From the NCBI GenBank assembly GCA_004009845.1, contig RMBW01000053.1, forward strand, positions 62,001 to 126,000: DNA of 64,000 nt, read 5' to 3'. The notes under the pieces are model-generated. The model saw only the letters and a program-made list of their open reading frames with translations, was not told where the DNA came from and searched no databases. This document shows positions 1-12,449 of the stretch, piece by piece (position 1 is the first letter of the stretch; every line of letters begins with the position of its first letter). The translations under genes and the position numbers were made by a program. This stretch comes from Davidsoniella eucalypti. Its lineage: Eukaryota > Ascomycota > Sordariomycetes > Microascales > Ceratocystidaceae.

Positions 1-3000
1 CTGTGGAAATGATAAGCCGTAGCCAGATCATGGCATTGACCTGTTTTACTGTTATTTTATTTGTTTTCTTACTAGGCTTGCAGGCCGTAACCGAAACAAT
101 ATGTCAAGCAAAGCAGGCCATGCTAGTTAGTTTGCTTTACCACTAGGTTTTGCATGCTACGATGTTTATCCATGTCCAAGAATCCATTACAGGATTCTGC
201 TATATTCATGCAAGTCACAATGCCAAAGTAACTCAATTTTGCAAGATTCGTCTATGGACAGGTGAGACTGAAGCAATGAAAAAAAAAACTAGGTCATGCT
301 GCCGGAATCGTAGTATTGATTTTTGTTTTGTTTCTTGGGTACATCAGTAGCCATCTTGGAGTAAATCTACCTTTAGTTACATCATCGAACGTCCGTCTAC
401 GTCTTCATTCGGTCTGGCATCATACAGCACTGCCTATGAGCATCTTCGTGCTCATAGAAGGTGTCATTCGGAAGCTCTCATGCTAGTTGCAGAGGAATAC
501 TGCGACTACAACGTATCTACCCGTTCTTTGCCTACTTTTCTCCCCTCTTCTCGTCAAGGACTGCAAGGACCAGTGCTTGAACATTTTGGCACGATACTAG
601 TCATAGTAGGTTCGGTGTGCCTGTTGCATTGTGTCACCATGACACCAAGTTCTGTTGTGTCGTGAAGAATCGTGCAGCAGCATGGGCGAATGCTATCGTT
701 TCACCTGTTTGGGGTCGGCTCTTTGAAGTGGCTTGCGTACATATATGCTGCTTAGCACACATACAGATACATTGTAGTGCATGTTGCCGTACTTTTGCTG
801 CAGGGCCATCGTTGCATTCCGGATAACAAAGCGAATCACAGCGGAGAGTACTTATCTATCATATTATGTGCAATATGGCCTGCAGAAAGGAAGTTTTCTT
901 TTTTGCACTTTCTCCATTACACCATGTGTCACTACTGCTCTGGTTTAGGACGGACTCTATCTATGCAAGGCGAGATGATAAGCCTAGGGGCATAGCAGCT
1001 GTATCTGTAGAGCTCTGTGTGTGCCTACAGCAGTAGTGTCTCTAATCATATAGACGGATGCGCATCTATTGCAATTGTAGTATCGGTGCTACGGTCGAAG
1101 CTGCAACAACGCAAGGGCCGAGACGTCGTATTGCTAGCCTAGGGCGATATTGTTATTTATATGTATGCAATGTCATCGCCAGCCTACGGAGAGTGGCAAT
1201 TTTGATCCTAGTGCTAGGAAGCCCTATTAGTATCCGTTTAGAAGGTCTGGGTAAATGTTCTTCGGGCCAACTAGAAGTTCTTAGTGGCATATCTCGTTGC
1301 TCGACCAGAAAACTTGCTATGAGCCGCGCTGCATGCCATAGGGTTAAACCCTTGACATCTGCCCTAGTCCTCTCGTGTACAATCCTGCATATTTACGGCC
1401 GTAGCAGAGAGCAAAATCAACATATTTGTTGCTAGCGGGGTTTTAGTTAGTTCTTCGTCACCTTTTGGCTGGTCACGCTAAAGGTTTTCACGAAAGAGGC
1501 TGGGGATTTCTTTTGGGTGGCACGTATTTGTGTATATTTGTTCGACAAAGCCATTCAAATACCAATATCAAGAAAGGGCGTATGACAGATGCTGAATCAT
1601 CACGTTAGTATGGAAAATCTAATTCGGGAAAGTTACAAGCAAAAAAGGCGCATAGAACAAAAAAACAAAGTCGTTTCGAAGAAACAGGCTTGTGACGGAT
1701 TTCACGGACCGATTTTTAAAGTACGCAATTCTTTTTTAAACTGCTGATCAGTCTTATCATCCATATTTGAGTCTATCGCGCTAGCCACCACGTTACAATG
1801 TATGTATACAATACTGTAAGATGCAGCCTAAAGGTACTGCCTGCGATTATACCGCATCACTAGAGAACTACTTATGAACTGCTTATTTCGTATCGTGGCG
1901 TTTTGGTCTTTGGGCTGCAAGACCTATGTCTGTTTCCTCCAGGTCAGGTAGGTAAAAGACACATCTATTGATGCATGAAAGCTCTTATTTAAGTGAAAGA
2001 GGTACGCTGAGATTAGAATCATGTGGAAAGAGCAAAAAGGAAGGGGGCCAGGCAAACAGGGATGTTGAAGATGTGGTTGGCTGATTGTAGATATTTCTTT
2101 TTGCCGCCGCTTCGGCAACTAACATATACTTAGCTAGTTCCCCTCTTTCAGTTATTTCCAAGCTGCAGCATGGGAGCATGCATGCATACAGACATGTACT
2201 ATGTACATCTGTACAGACAGCTACATATACATCTCCTGATAGACCCGGAGGAGTGCAACTATCTTCTTGGTTATAATGAGGAAGCTGCGAAGGAATACAT
2301 GCAGTGGCAAGTGCTGATAGATGTGTATTCATGCGGCAGCCTGTGTTTATCAGACTATCAGATTGCAGCAGCATAGCAGAAATGCTCAGGATAGGGCACC
2401 TTTCTCTTATACACCTGTAAATATGAGATGCCGATCCTTTCTGCTGCAGCCAGATGCATCAAGCAGCACGTAGCCAGTAGAAAAACCTGACAATCGTTGC
2501 CTAAATCCACCAGTCCTGTAATTATCTTGGGCCGGAAAGCCAGAGATAGATGCCCAGGCTCTGATCTGGGCATGGGTGGGCACGCAGTAATTAATCAGCA
2601 AGGTGATACCACATGAGGAAAAACCTGTTTGTGCTGTTGCAGTGCAGCATCTACAGGCGGCCAGGCCCTGTATTGGGGGGTTTTCCCTTCTTATTTAGAG
2701 GCCGTATCCAATGCTACGACGGGTGGATTTGGCGTTCTTGTTCGCCATGCCTTCGTCCAGTCTCAAGGCTTATACTGTACATATGTAGCATAAGCAATAA
2801 ACAAGCAGGCAGCAGATGATTCATATTGAACTTGATTTATCTTCCCAGTGTACAGATACATAGCAAATAGGCGACGAGATACCAGATGATGATAGGACAG
2901 TCAATGTGACAGAATGGTGTGTCTGTAATACTGGCTCCCCCTCAACTCGTTATCTGGTGGCGCATTAACACACAATGCTATATCTGTATTTGAAGCTAAC

Positions 3001-6000
3001 GCCGTACTGACAAACAAAGGAACCTGTCACTTGGGATTTTTTTCTTTTTTTTTCTCTTTTCTTTTTCAAATATTTCTTCCAGCCTGTGGAAGTAGCGGTG
3101 TAGGAGTACATATAGAATGGGCATCAAGTGGTCGATACATATAAATATTGATCTATGATAACGATGCTGGCGCCATTTTGTCTCCACGAAGAAGCGAGTC
3201 GACATACGGGCTTGCAAAAAGTAGACAGGTCACATCAATATTTATTGCTGGGCATTTCATATCGAGCAGCTTGATATCTGCGTGAGCATAATGTTTTTAT
3301 ACGTTTATAATTTCTATTATACTGCTAGCAGATGCCTTCCACAGCTTCCCAAGTCAGTCACACAGGCACAGACTCAGAAAATCACACACATAGTACATAG
3401 TCAATCTTTCGCTGTTCTTGGGGGTTTCTATCAAGCCATGCCGCTACGGAATGTGACTCTATAGAATGAAACGGTACACAAACCCTATCTCTGGCGTCCC
3501 TTAGCGAAGAGAAAAGATCATACCTCGGGTTAAAGAAGAGCAAACGCCGATTCTGTCTATGGATTTCTCTACTGCGGCGTTAGTACTAGCTAAGCTAGAT
3601 CTGGGTTCAGCACAACAATGTCTTTGTATCGTTGTAAACTCGGTATATTATACTATATGTTACATGGCCGTATCTTCTTTTTGTGTTTCGTTACTACTCG
3701 CTCGATTCTCCTCTCCACTGTTATGCTACGTTTGGGAGCCCTACACGCAACTGTAAGTGTGAACGCGTAGTGTTGATTGCCGATTCTACCAAGATAAAGG
3801 CTGACTCTTGGTCATTTGATGGCTATTGGCCAAAGGTCGTTTACTTTTGGCCCTTTTGTAGGCCACTTTGTCTTTCGGCCAACAACGGGTCACTCGTTCC
3901 TCTCATGATCAGATTTCAAATAGTATAAACCAATAGATTCAAGCACTGCTGTTGATAAATTCCCATGTACCAGATAATAACTAGTACAAAAGAATATAAG
4001 ATATAAAATATAAAATAGCCAACCCCCCCCCCCCCTCTTTCTACTGCTTCCTTCCATGACCCCTCCCCGCATGACAAACCACACTATCCACCAATGGCTG
4101 CATCATAGGCCTGAAAAGAATAAGAACATGGAGATATGGTGCCAATCTCGACGTCGAAGGGACACATGATGTACCTCACATACATGTAGCAGCCCGCCTG
4201 CATATATTTACATTTATCCACAAAGTGGAGGTGCACATGAGCCCAGGCGGCTGCCGGTTCGGTCGACTTGCAGCACTCCATTGATCGTGCTAAGCGAGGA
4301 TATCAGTCTACATGTACACATACATACGACATGCGCATGTATCTATGTATATGGCGTATATACGTATGTATCTGTATGTATGTTATATACATATGCACGT
4401 GCAATCGACATGTAAGTCTGTATGTATTGCATAGGCCATCTGCACGCAGCACCGCCTTTTCCATCCCGGCCTTCGAATCGCGTTTGCCGGGTTGCTTTTC
4501 TTGTATCTTTGTATTTGACCAACGTTGTTCATGACCTCATAATGGGAAGATACTGAGGCATGTGCATACAGATATGTGGATATACTGTATCGAGCTTCAG
4601 CAGTAGAAAGCCTAAGACTGTAGTCCTCATGCTGAGATATTGGTGCCGCTTTGATAGGCTCTTACATCCATGGTCGGTACCATAAACTTTAGACATCGGG
4701 CTTTCCAGTTCTGAAGAAATAGAACAGATATTGCTTTTTTTTTCCTCACTAAACTATACTAGAAATCGTGCTTTATGCCCCCCCCCCCCTCTTAGGCGGG
4801 CTAGGCGGTAATCATTAGGCAAATAGGCTAGTCCCCTCTCTCTTTGGCCCCCAAAAAGACAGAAAAACCCACAAAGTCCTTGCATTTCATGCACAAAAAA
4901 AAAAAAAAAAAAAAAAAAAAAAGAAAAAGAATACTGCCACCACATACGCCCCTCCATTTTACTCACAGGCGATCCGATGCGTTCGTTTTTTTTCTTCTTC
5001 TATTTTCCTTGCTCGCTTAAGCCACATTTATATATCTGTATCTACGTAATAGTACCAACTATTTCCTCTTCCCCATGCCTACTCCAATGAATAGATCGGC
5101 TTTGCTTTTCAAGTCTGATAAGCCGGCGGTAGAGTGATTTGGTCACTAACTGACACCTGGCTTTTAGTTCATTCGCTCTAGGGTACGTCGATCGAGTTCT
5201 ACAATTGCAAGTAATACTGTCTTGTTGTAGCAGTTGATCTTTATCCTTATTTATGCTATCGCTGTATTCTTGTGAGAAAGCTACTTCATTGTCACTACAA
5301 GCGCTAGTACTATCGCTACGCGAACGGATCGATGATGACAACTGTAACCCTACTGTAATATCGTATCTTTTACCTAAGAAGCAGAAGTTGTTCCGCTCAA
5401 ATCGTCCATCTGTCACCAAAAGAAACAGTGAACTTTTGAGTTTTCCTCTTCGTACGACTACTACTATGAATTGCAACTGTGCCGGGGCTTGTCCAGGCTT
5501 GGTGCGCGTATCTTGAGTTGCCGCCGCTATTGGTGCAGTTCCCCGCGGGCTATTGTAATAGTGTGCCACCCTTGAATATCCCTTGATTTTCCTCATTGGT
5601 ATTTAGATGTGCATGTCTTTTGTCTTTGTAACTGCTGTCCCCAAAGAGGCATATCTTGTGATATATACTATAGAGGACTATAGCCGTCCTGTGACCACTC
5701 TTGCCGCAAGTATGGGTGGTGTGTAAACTAAGCTTTAGGTTTGTGTTGCTACTAGCAATGGTAATTAGATGTTGGCAGGTCCCTGTATTTTCAACACCTA
5801 ATTGTTCTAGTAACGGTCTTTGCTATCTGTTTGGCTAGAAGAGGCCGGTTAGCGAGTTTTCGGGGAATGAACAAAATCCTGGCGGTTAGCAATTACATAT
5901 CATCTTGGTCTCTGTTTAACTTTCTATAGTTATGACCCCAATACTATCCTTACAGTTATAGTGACAGAGTAAGCCCTGTCTGGGGCGTAGTGATAGAGTC

Positions 6001-8785
6001 ATATATCAACATTTTTGAGTTATTCACTAGTCGAAAACATTTTGCTATTAGGCTGATAATACGTTCAATATAGTAAGCCTAAAAACTATGTAATTGTCTT
6101 GACGGCCGCTGTGCGGCGTTGCCTCGTTTGCCGAATCTAGTTACCAACCGCTTTATAATCGAGAATTGAGAAAACAACCCAGTACTTTTAATTCATCATC
6201 ACACATAGGCCCTTCTTCGTTTGTTTTTTTCTTGATGCCTTCATTACAAACTTTTCCTTAATCAGGCTAGCGTACACAGATATAAGAACTCTGATTTACA
6301 ATTTTGTTTGATTATTCCTGCTTACAGGCTATCAGATTCACAAGCAAACTCGCCTTGCATAAGCCAAAACATCACGTTACCACCCCGGCATTAGTCAAGA
6401 CTTGTAGCCTTCATTTCTTGTATGTAGTTGTACTTAGTATGAAAATTACAAGAATAGCGCTAGCTTTAGATACAAGAAGAAGTAAGACTACATATCATCC
6501 GTAGAAGTCTACGGTGACAGGCCGAATACACAAAAACTCGTAAAAGAAACGTTTATTCGAAGCACCCTTTTATTTGTTTGATGCTGACAGTAAAACACAG
6601 AAATGCAGAAAGGCTTTACATGTGAGTTGCATGCTTCTGCATATGTAGTATATACATGTATATGTATGTGCTCACACGCACGTATCTACATCGTCGTTTT
6701 TTCTCCCCCATAGTTCCTCCTATTGTATGTAATTTTAAGACCTCGTCTTTTTTCGGCTGGGAAAGGTATCTTGCCGACTGTACCATTTTTCACTATGGTT
6801 ACGACATGAACTAGAGCTTGTTCCATTATGTACTCTTCAATGGGATGTAATGTGATGGTCCGATGCAATGGGCTGGGCCCGGAAACTACGGTAGAATAAT
6901 GCCTGCAGTTGTCGCAATCGCAGTTAGAACTAGACTTGTCCCCATGTTCAGCCCCCCTCCATCCATCCATACAAGATCATGTCCCATTCCTTTAAAACTA
7001 CGGGCATGTATCTGTAGCTAGTATTAAGGACTAAAAATAACATCTTTCAGCCAATACCAACATCGTTGTGAAAAATGACACCCAAGCCCGTACTTGTTGT
7101 AGATGTGTCAGGAGATTGAGATGATTACAAAGGTTCTCAGCATGTATCTATTTGACTAAACATAACTAATCGTAGCATATATCTGTATAGCTCTTGCGTT
7201 AAATAAAGTTGTAGGCTACACATAGATTTGTTTGTTTCGAAGGCCTGTTCTTTAAGTTTCCTTCTGCTCAATCTTCCCTTATTTTTTTCGGTCATTTTCT
7301 TTTTGAACTAAAATCTGACGGCGGCTCGCTCTTTTCGCGTCTTTATTTTTCATTTTGGACTCTCAATAAAAAAAATATAGCATGGAATTATGTAGAACCT
7401 TGTACACATGCGATAATAGGCCGAAAAAAGGCTGTGGCGGCGGGCGCGTCACTAACAATATGTAGTGAGCAACTAAGCATGGGTAGATAGAAAAGTGATA
7501 AGAAGGGGTGGGGGTTAAACTCTGTGTTCTGTAAAATCCTTGGCTTTCACTTGATTACTACAGTCATGGTTAAGTCCTTCTTTAAAATATAGAGATCACA
7601 AAATTGCAAGCCAAAGAAAACTAAGCCTTTGATGAACTTTGTATGACTTATCAATATATGACATAATGTAGTCATTGGTGAAAATATCGTCTTGATGCAC
7701 TTCCTCAAAGATGGAAAATAGAAGATGCCAATAACATGTCTTGATATACAATATTGATGGTTTACCTCCCAACATTCCAAATAGGAAACCGAGTTATGTA
7801 AATGGCATAATGACAATTAAACTACACTGCGTGAAATCTTGGAAAAGTTTATGTATGGGTCGTGTGAGAACCACTAGTTGATTATCAATGGTGTCACACT
7901 AAATTTACAAGGTGGAGGTAATATAAAGATATGGAGACTGTTGGTTAGAAAACGCCAGAACTCAGAGCTTGAAGTTGCGACTATGTCATAGAAGTGGCAG
8001 GAACCCAACAGAATAGTCATACAGCCATGGACTCGAGGACTCGAGTCTTGGAGTGAGACAATGCGTCGGATATCGCTACAAGCCCAGGCTGTCGCGAACT
8101 CAAGGCCTTTTGCACTTGCAAAGATAATGTCGTGAAATATGTTCAAGTCCTAAAGATCAAGTTGAAAATATCCTTTTTGATACATATCAGACCGTTTTCA
8201 GAATAACAATTATACATACAGGTACATATGGCAGACCAAAGATACGTGCCACAACAGAAAAAGAAATGAAGGAAAAAAATCTTCTTAATTTGTATAAGTT
8301 AATATCTTGGTAATTTGTTTTTCTTCCTCGTTCTTCTGCTATGTCTATTAAAGTCAAATAAGCAGGATATCATTAGTACAAAAAATACAGAGAATTGAGG
8401 CTTTGTTCAATTGGTTGGCGCTTAATGTTTCCTTGTGACTTCTATTATTTTCTTCTTTTGCTTCTGGAGCATGATACCTGTTTGGTGCTTTCTTTTAAAA
8501 TGGCAAATTCCGGCAATATTCTTGAGATTTTCCCCATATGGAGCCCTCCTAGCCGGTTGCCTCTATCATCAAGATACAAGTCATATTATAAAACCCTCAA
8601 ACAAACAGGTGAAGCGGAATTTCTCAGATATATGTCGTTAGATAAAGTTTGTTAGGCTGGATGGGACTAGCTTGTTGCTTATCTAATGCTTAGCCAACTA
8701 ACCCTCAATCCATCAATCAATTTGCATTACAACACTCATGTTCTTCCAAACATTGAACGCCAGTTTTGATCCTTGGTAGGAAGCC
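1..8785. other. Gene-poor, low-complexity DNA
   Basis: I recognise no gene here. Open frames are short and match no family I know; the longest, at 5042-5596 on the minus strand, is listed separately. The stretch contains homopolymer runs (C13 at 4023-4035, C12 at 4778-4789, A28 at 4895-4922) and TATGTA/TACATA-rich patches such as 4320-4430. I saw no tRNA, rRNA or transposase remnant. Confidence 0.6.
5042..5596 (-). CDS. Unrecognised 184-codon open frame, doubtful
   Basis: This is the longest open frame in the first 33 kb. It starts with ATG and would encode a Ser/Arg-rich protein with no domain, signal peptide or membrane segment that I recognise. The C-terminal third is basic with a weak Leu/Arg pattern. 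No flanking splice signals or codon bias set it apart from the surrounding DNA. It may be a chance frame or a fast-evolving orphan; I lean to chance. Confidence 0.12.
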   Translation of the reverse strand: MRKIKGYSRVAHYYNSPRGTAPIAAATQDTRTKPGQAPAQLQFIVVVVRRGKLKSSLFLLVTDGRFERNNFCFLGKRYDITVGLQLSSSIRSRSDSTSACSDNEVAFSQEYSDSINKDKDQLLQQDSITCNCRTRSTYPRANELKARCQLVTKSLYRRLIRLEKQSRSIHWSRHGEEEIVGTIT

Positions 8786-9075
8786 ATGGCGCTATCTGTA
8801 AGTCCCGATTTGGAAGTATTTCCAAATCGGGAAACTTAGACTAACACGTAATCGACTAGGGTTCAAACCCGCACAACCAACACTTCAACTTAGCGAACCC
8901 CAAGAGGCTTACCACCTCGATAACGGCAGCATGGATATTCAAGGGCCTGGTCCAAGGTTGTTTTGACTTTGACCTGCCCTTCGACCATGTCAAAAGGAGC
9001 CGAGTGGCTGAGTGCCATTGCCTTGATTTTCATTTATTTCTTTTTATGTCCTATTTTCTTTTTGCCTGCGATTAG
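8786..9075 (+). CDS. Candidate two-exon mini-gene, 75 residues
   Basis: ATG at 8786 opens a 12-nt first exon (MALS). A textbook donor GTAAGT follows at 8798, a branch-like GACTAACA at 8839-8846, and an acceptor CTAG at 8856-8859. Splicing out 8798-8859 (62 nt) joins in frame to an exon open from 8860 to the stop TAG at 9073-9075. The product would be about 75 residues, ending in a hydrophobic Phe-rich tail. I recognise no family. The ordered splice signals are the main support; the short exon and lack of similarity argue against. It could be a remnant of a larger gene. The putative intron contains a perfect hairpin, listed separately. Confidence 0.25.
8804..8831. repeat. Perfect 12-bp inverted repeat (hairpin)
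   Basis: CCCGATTTGGAA, then the four bases GTAT, then the exact reverse complement TTCCAAATCGGG. The stem is perfect over 12 bp with a 4-nt loop. It begins six bases after the start of a GTAAGT donor-like site, inside the putative intron of the 8786-9075 candidate. There is no T-run behind it, so it is not obviously a polymerase III terminator. Confidence 0.9.
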
Positions 9076-11560
9076 TAGCACACCGTTTATAGATACGTAT
9101 GATGAATTGAAAACGCCGATTTTGATATGATTCAAAGGGTTCAAAGCTACTTAAGATTGGGTTCGAAATAGCACATCTGTGTTGGCTATACAATTAGATC
9201 CCTTCCCCAAAGATTTAGAGGTGGCTAATTATCTGCCTGATAGTCTATGATCAAACACTCGCCGACGAAAGAGGGGAGAATAAGATACAGTTGATATGTA
9301 TGTATATGTTCATCTAGGTATATCAGATATTAGGACTCGGGATAGGTCACCGACCACGGTATTTAATTCTGCTACTTATTAGAAGAACTTATGATATGAT
9401 ATGGAGGAGTCAACAACTTGATTGATAGCCCGACCGCCCAAAGAAACTTGGATATCACAATAAGTGACACGATGTATCATCATATATCTCAAGATGGACT
9501 CTCTTTGATTTCATTGGAGTATGTTGGCTCAGAAGAACTGATATTATATCACTGAAAACTGTACTTTTTTTTTCGTATATTCTGTGGTTGTACTCGGGTA
9601 TCGTTAAGAAATCAAAAGAAAGGAATATTTCATCCTAAACAAGGGACAGGTTTCTCATGTACAGGCAACTTTGCGTCTATTATTATTTCTATTCTTCCTG
9701 TTCCCCGTCCCTAGATATTTATCTCCCGGTGATTTTTTGATAATGCGTGGTGGAATTAAAAAGGATGAATTGGTGGAGGAAAATACTGACATTATCCTTT
9801 TTTTTTTTAACGGAAAACTCAGGATCCGATATGAAAGGCCTGTGGGAAAGTCTGTGTGTGGATAGAGAGGGTGGTACCAAAGTAGGTCATAGAGTGGTAA
9901 GAAAAAATAAATGTTGATAAACTAAAGAATAAAATAATGGGGGTGTAAAAGTCTTCTAACCAAATCTAGTTCTCAAATACACCATATAACTTAACATGTA
10001 ACTGGTATCTTGGCTTAATATTTGAGTGTATTGGTTATCGCCACTTTAACCAAACATCATATCGAGCATACATATATACGTAGATTTATAGCTCAAGCAA
10101 TACTAAAGGACCACGCAAAGATGGGTTTTTTTTTCATACTCTGTTATATATGTACACATCATACAATATATAGTATGTATCTGTACATGTATGTAAATGC
10201 AGAAACAAACCAAAGGACATGTTGTCGATTTTGGGTTAAAATCCTATTTAGGGAGTTCCACCGATGTACAGGGGGCCTTCTGATGTTTGAATTCTTGCAA
10301 CGTTCTTCTCCTCACCCGGTTAGTTGACGGGAGAAAAGACGCTATTCAAGGCCTCTGAAGGGTTTATTGATTGTCCTATGTAAGCTTGTTAGCAATTAGC
10401 AGTATCTAGCGAGCAGATAGCATCGCCAAGCATCTTTTCCCGCAGCAACATACAATCGCGAACATAAATTGTTTCTTTAGGCTCCCTAAATGAGAAACCA
10501 GGGGGGGGGGGGGGGTCTTGATAAATTGAATTGACATCTTGATCTTTCAGAACTTCATTTCCCTTTGTCCTCTAGACGCCTAGCAAGATTTATGCTAGCA
10601 AGATAACAGGAGCCTCGGACTTCGCACTTTACAAATTGTTATCTCCTCAGTGTTTTTTGTTGTTCTTAATCATTGCTCTTTTCAAACATCTTTCTTTCTC
10701 TGTGCCGGGTTTTCTTTCGTTATATTTCTTTTTTTTCTTCCTCAAGTACAATAATGCTTCATCTTTCTCTGGGTTCGTGACAAAACGCCATGGCCTTGAC
10801 CAGCATCATTCTCAAGTGATCATGAGTGAATCCATGCCAGTTTTATACTTAGCCTAAAGTGAACGGTGGGTGAGATGATTATCGTGTTGTAGTAACAATC
10901 ATATCGGTAATCAGTAGATGGTTGATGGGTTGTCTTCTGCGGAAAGCCTGGTTTAGGAAGCGATCTGCGCCGTTTTCTCCGCAAATGGCTTTCACTCTCC
11001 CTTTCGATGCTATCATTGTAACTGTAGAAGTAGTAGAATAAAAGAGGCTACTTGACTGCCAGATGTCGAAGATCAAATGGCCAGTGCCCAACCATTCATA
11101 CATTGTAACTCTAGTACAAACCTTACTTTCCTTTCTTGTTTCTTCTTTTTTTTTTCTGCCGTATGTATATTGTATATGTGCGAGCCTAAGATATCTCAGT
11201 ATCATCCGGTAGCATATACCAGTGTAGAATGGCCTGACTGGCTGTCGTCCGCAGTGCGACTTTGCATTGACATTTACCAGTGCGTCAGCTGATGGCCTAG
11301 GCGGTGAGCTGGCGGCAAGTGAAGCCAAGAGTCGGTCCCGAACGGAACTAGGCCTTGAAAAGGCAATGGGAAATGGCCGATATTTAAGTCTCTAGTACCG
11401 CTGTCCTGACCAACGGTAATGTGCTCTTATAATACTACGCTAAACAAGAATGAAGAAACAGAGAAAACTATGTAACCTGTTCAGTTCACCAAGCAGAAAC
11501 AAACGGTTGTGATACTGCATCACATGTATACAACTTCATAGTTAGTCTATTGCTTTAGAA
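9076..11560. other. Gene-poor DNA, nothing recognised
   Basis: Only short frames without family similarity are present. There is a G15 run at 10501-10515 and a few pyrimidine-rich tracts. The frame of 149 codons at 10879-11328 on the minus strand matches nothing I know and has no supporting signals. Confidence 0.6.
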
Positions 11561-12449
11561 CTTGATTTGATTATATTTAACGTCTACCTAAACCACTGAG
11601 ATCATATGACGCCGGATTGGATACCGGACAGATATTTAAAGTGCTCTGCTAGACAAGCCCAATAGCTTTGTATGTCCTAGCCCCGAAGAACTAGTGGTCT
11701 CTCCACTAAGAGCAACAAAAACAAATACAAAAACCCCAAAACAGTGCCTCCACAAAACCAATCCCCAAAAGACAGATCCACAAAACCATGTCCATAAGTG
11801 GAACTACAATCCCCACTATTCAGTGAGCCTCCAAGAGGCGGCCGTAAGAAAGAAAGTTTTGGCGTAATCGAGTCGGATTCTATGGATGAAGCACAGCAAC
11901 GAGATTCCCGCGCCGCGGGGTCGGGCATCCGGAACCTTCAAAGAGGCTGCCCGTCGAGTGTGAGTGCATTGGGACTCGGGAGACCAACGATCGAAAAGGT
12001 GTTGCGAAAAGAGGGGTCGGTAGCTGGTGAGGTGTTTATACGCCTTGGTTCGAATCTAGCTGGGGCAGAAGCAACTACTGAAGTCCACCCTATGCTTACG
12101 GTAGCTCTCCACTCACGAAGTTCTGCAGAAGGTCGATGCCAGTCAGGTAGTAACCCTACTAAGAGGGTTTAAAATACAGGAGCTACAAAATGCTGGGAGG
12201 CTTTGAGACAGGTTCCCAACGAGGTGGGCTTTCCCGGAAAGGATTAGAAGTTGAAATGCGTAGGAATAGCATATAACAAACTATAACTAATGTTCTGTAT
12301 CTCAGTGGCTTGTCACTGTTGAGAAGTACGTTGTTCTTCACCTTACATTGTATACTAGTATTAGTTCAGGGCTGTGTATCTTAGGATACCGAGGTGCTAC
12401 ATAGCTATCAAAGCTCCATTTCCACCTTAATAAAAATGAATATTAAAAG
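11561..12449 (+). mobile_element. Composite dispersed repeat, copy A (SINE-like 3' half)
   Basis: The first part (about 11561-12030) matches the copy at 51283-51800, including the TATATTTAACGTCTACC start block, the GACGCCGGATTGG block and a GC-rich core near 11910-11930. The second part (about 12035-12449) matches the tRNA-related SINE at 43.8-44.2 kb. It starts just before a B-box-like GGTTCGAATCT (12047-12057) and ends in an A-rich tail with CCTTAATAAA. It therefore looks like a head from one module joined to a SINE body. No transposase or reverse transcriptase frame is visible, so it is non-autonomous. Boundaries are approximate. Confidence 0.7.

Noticed and set aside
7547..8146. Adjacent minus-strand frames of 89 and 90 codons as a split gene or transposase
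   Set aside because: Conceptual translation on both strands gave no motif, and no splice sites link the two frames.
8860..8871. GGTTCAAACCC as a tRNA B box
   Set aside because: No acceptor or anticodon stem can be folded around it; the hairpin at 8804-8831 does not fit a tRNA arm.
12035..12070. B-box GGTTCGAATCT as a tRNA gene
   Set aside because: There is no cloverleaf 5' half; the sequence is the start of the SINE-like module in copy A.
11798..12172. 124-codon plus-strand frame in repeat copy A
   Set aside because: It crosses the junction between the repeat head and the SINE body, so it cannot be an old conserved protein; the matching frame in copy C diverges.
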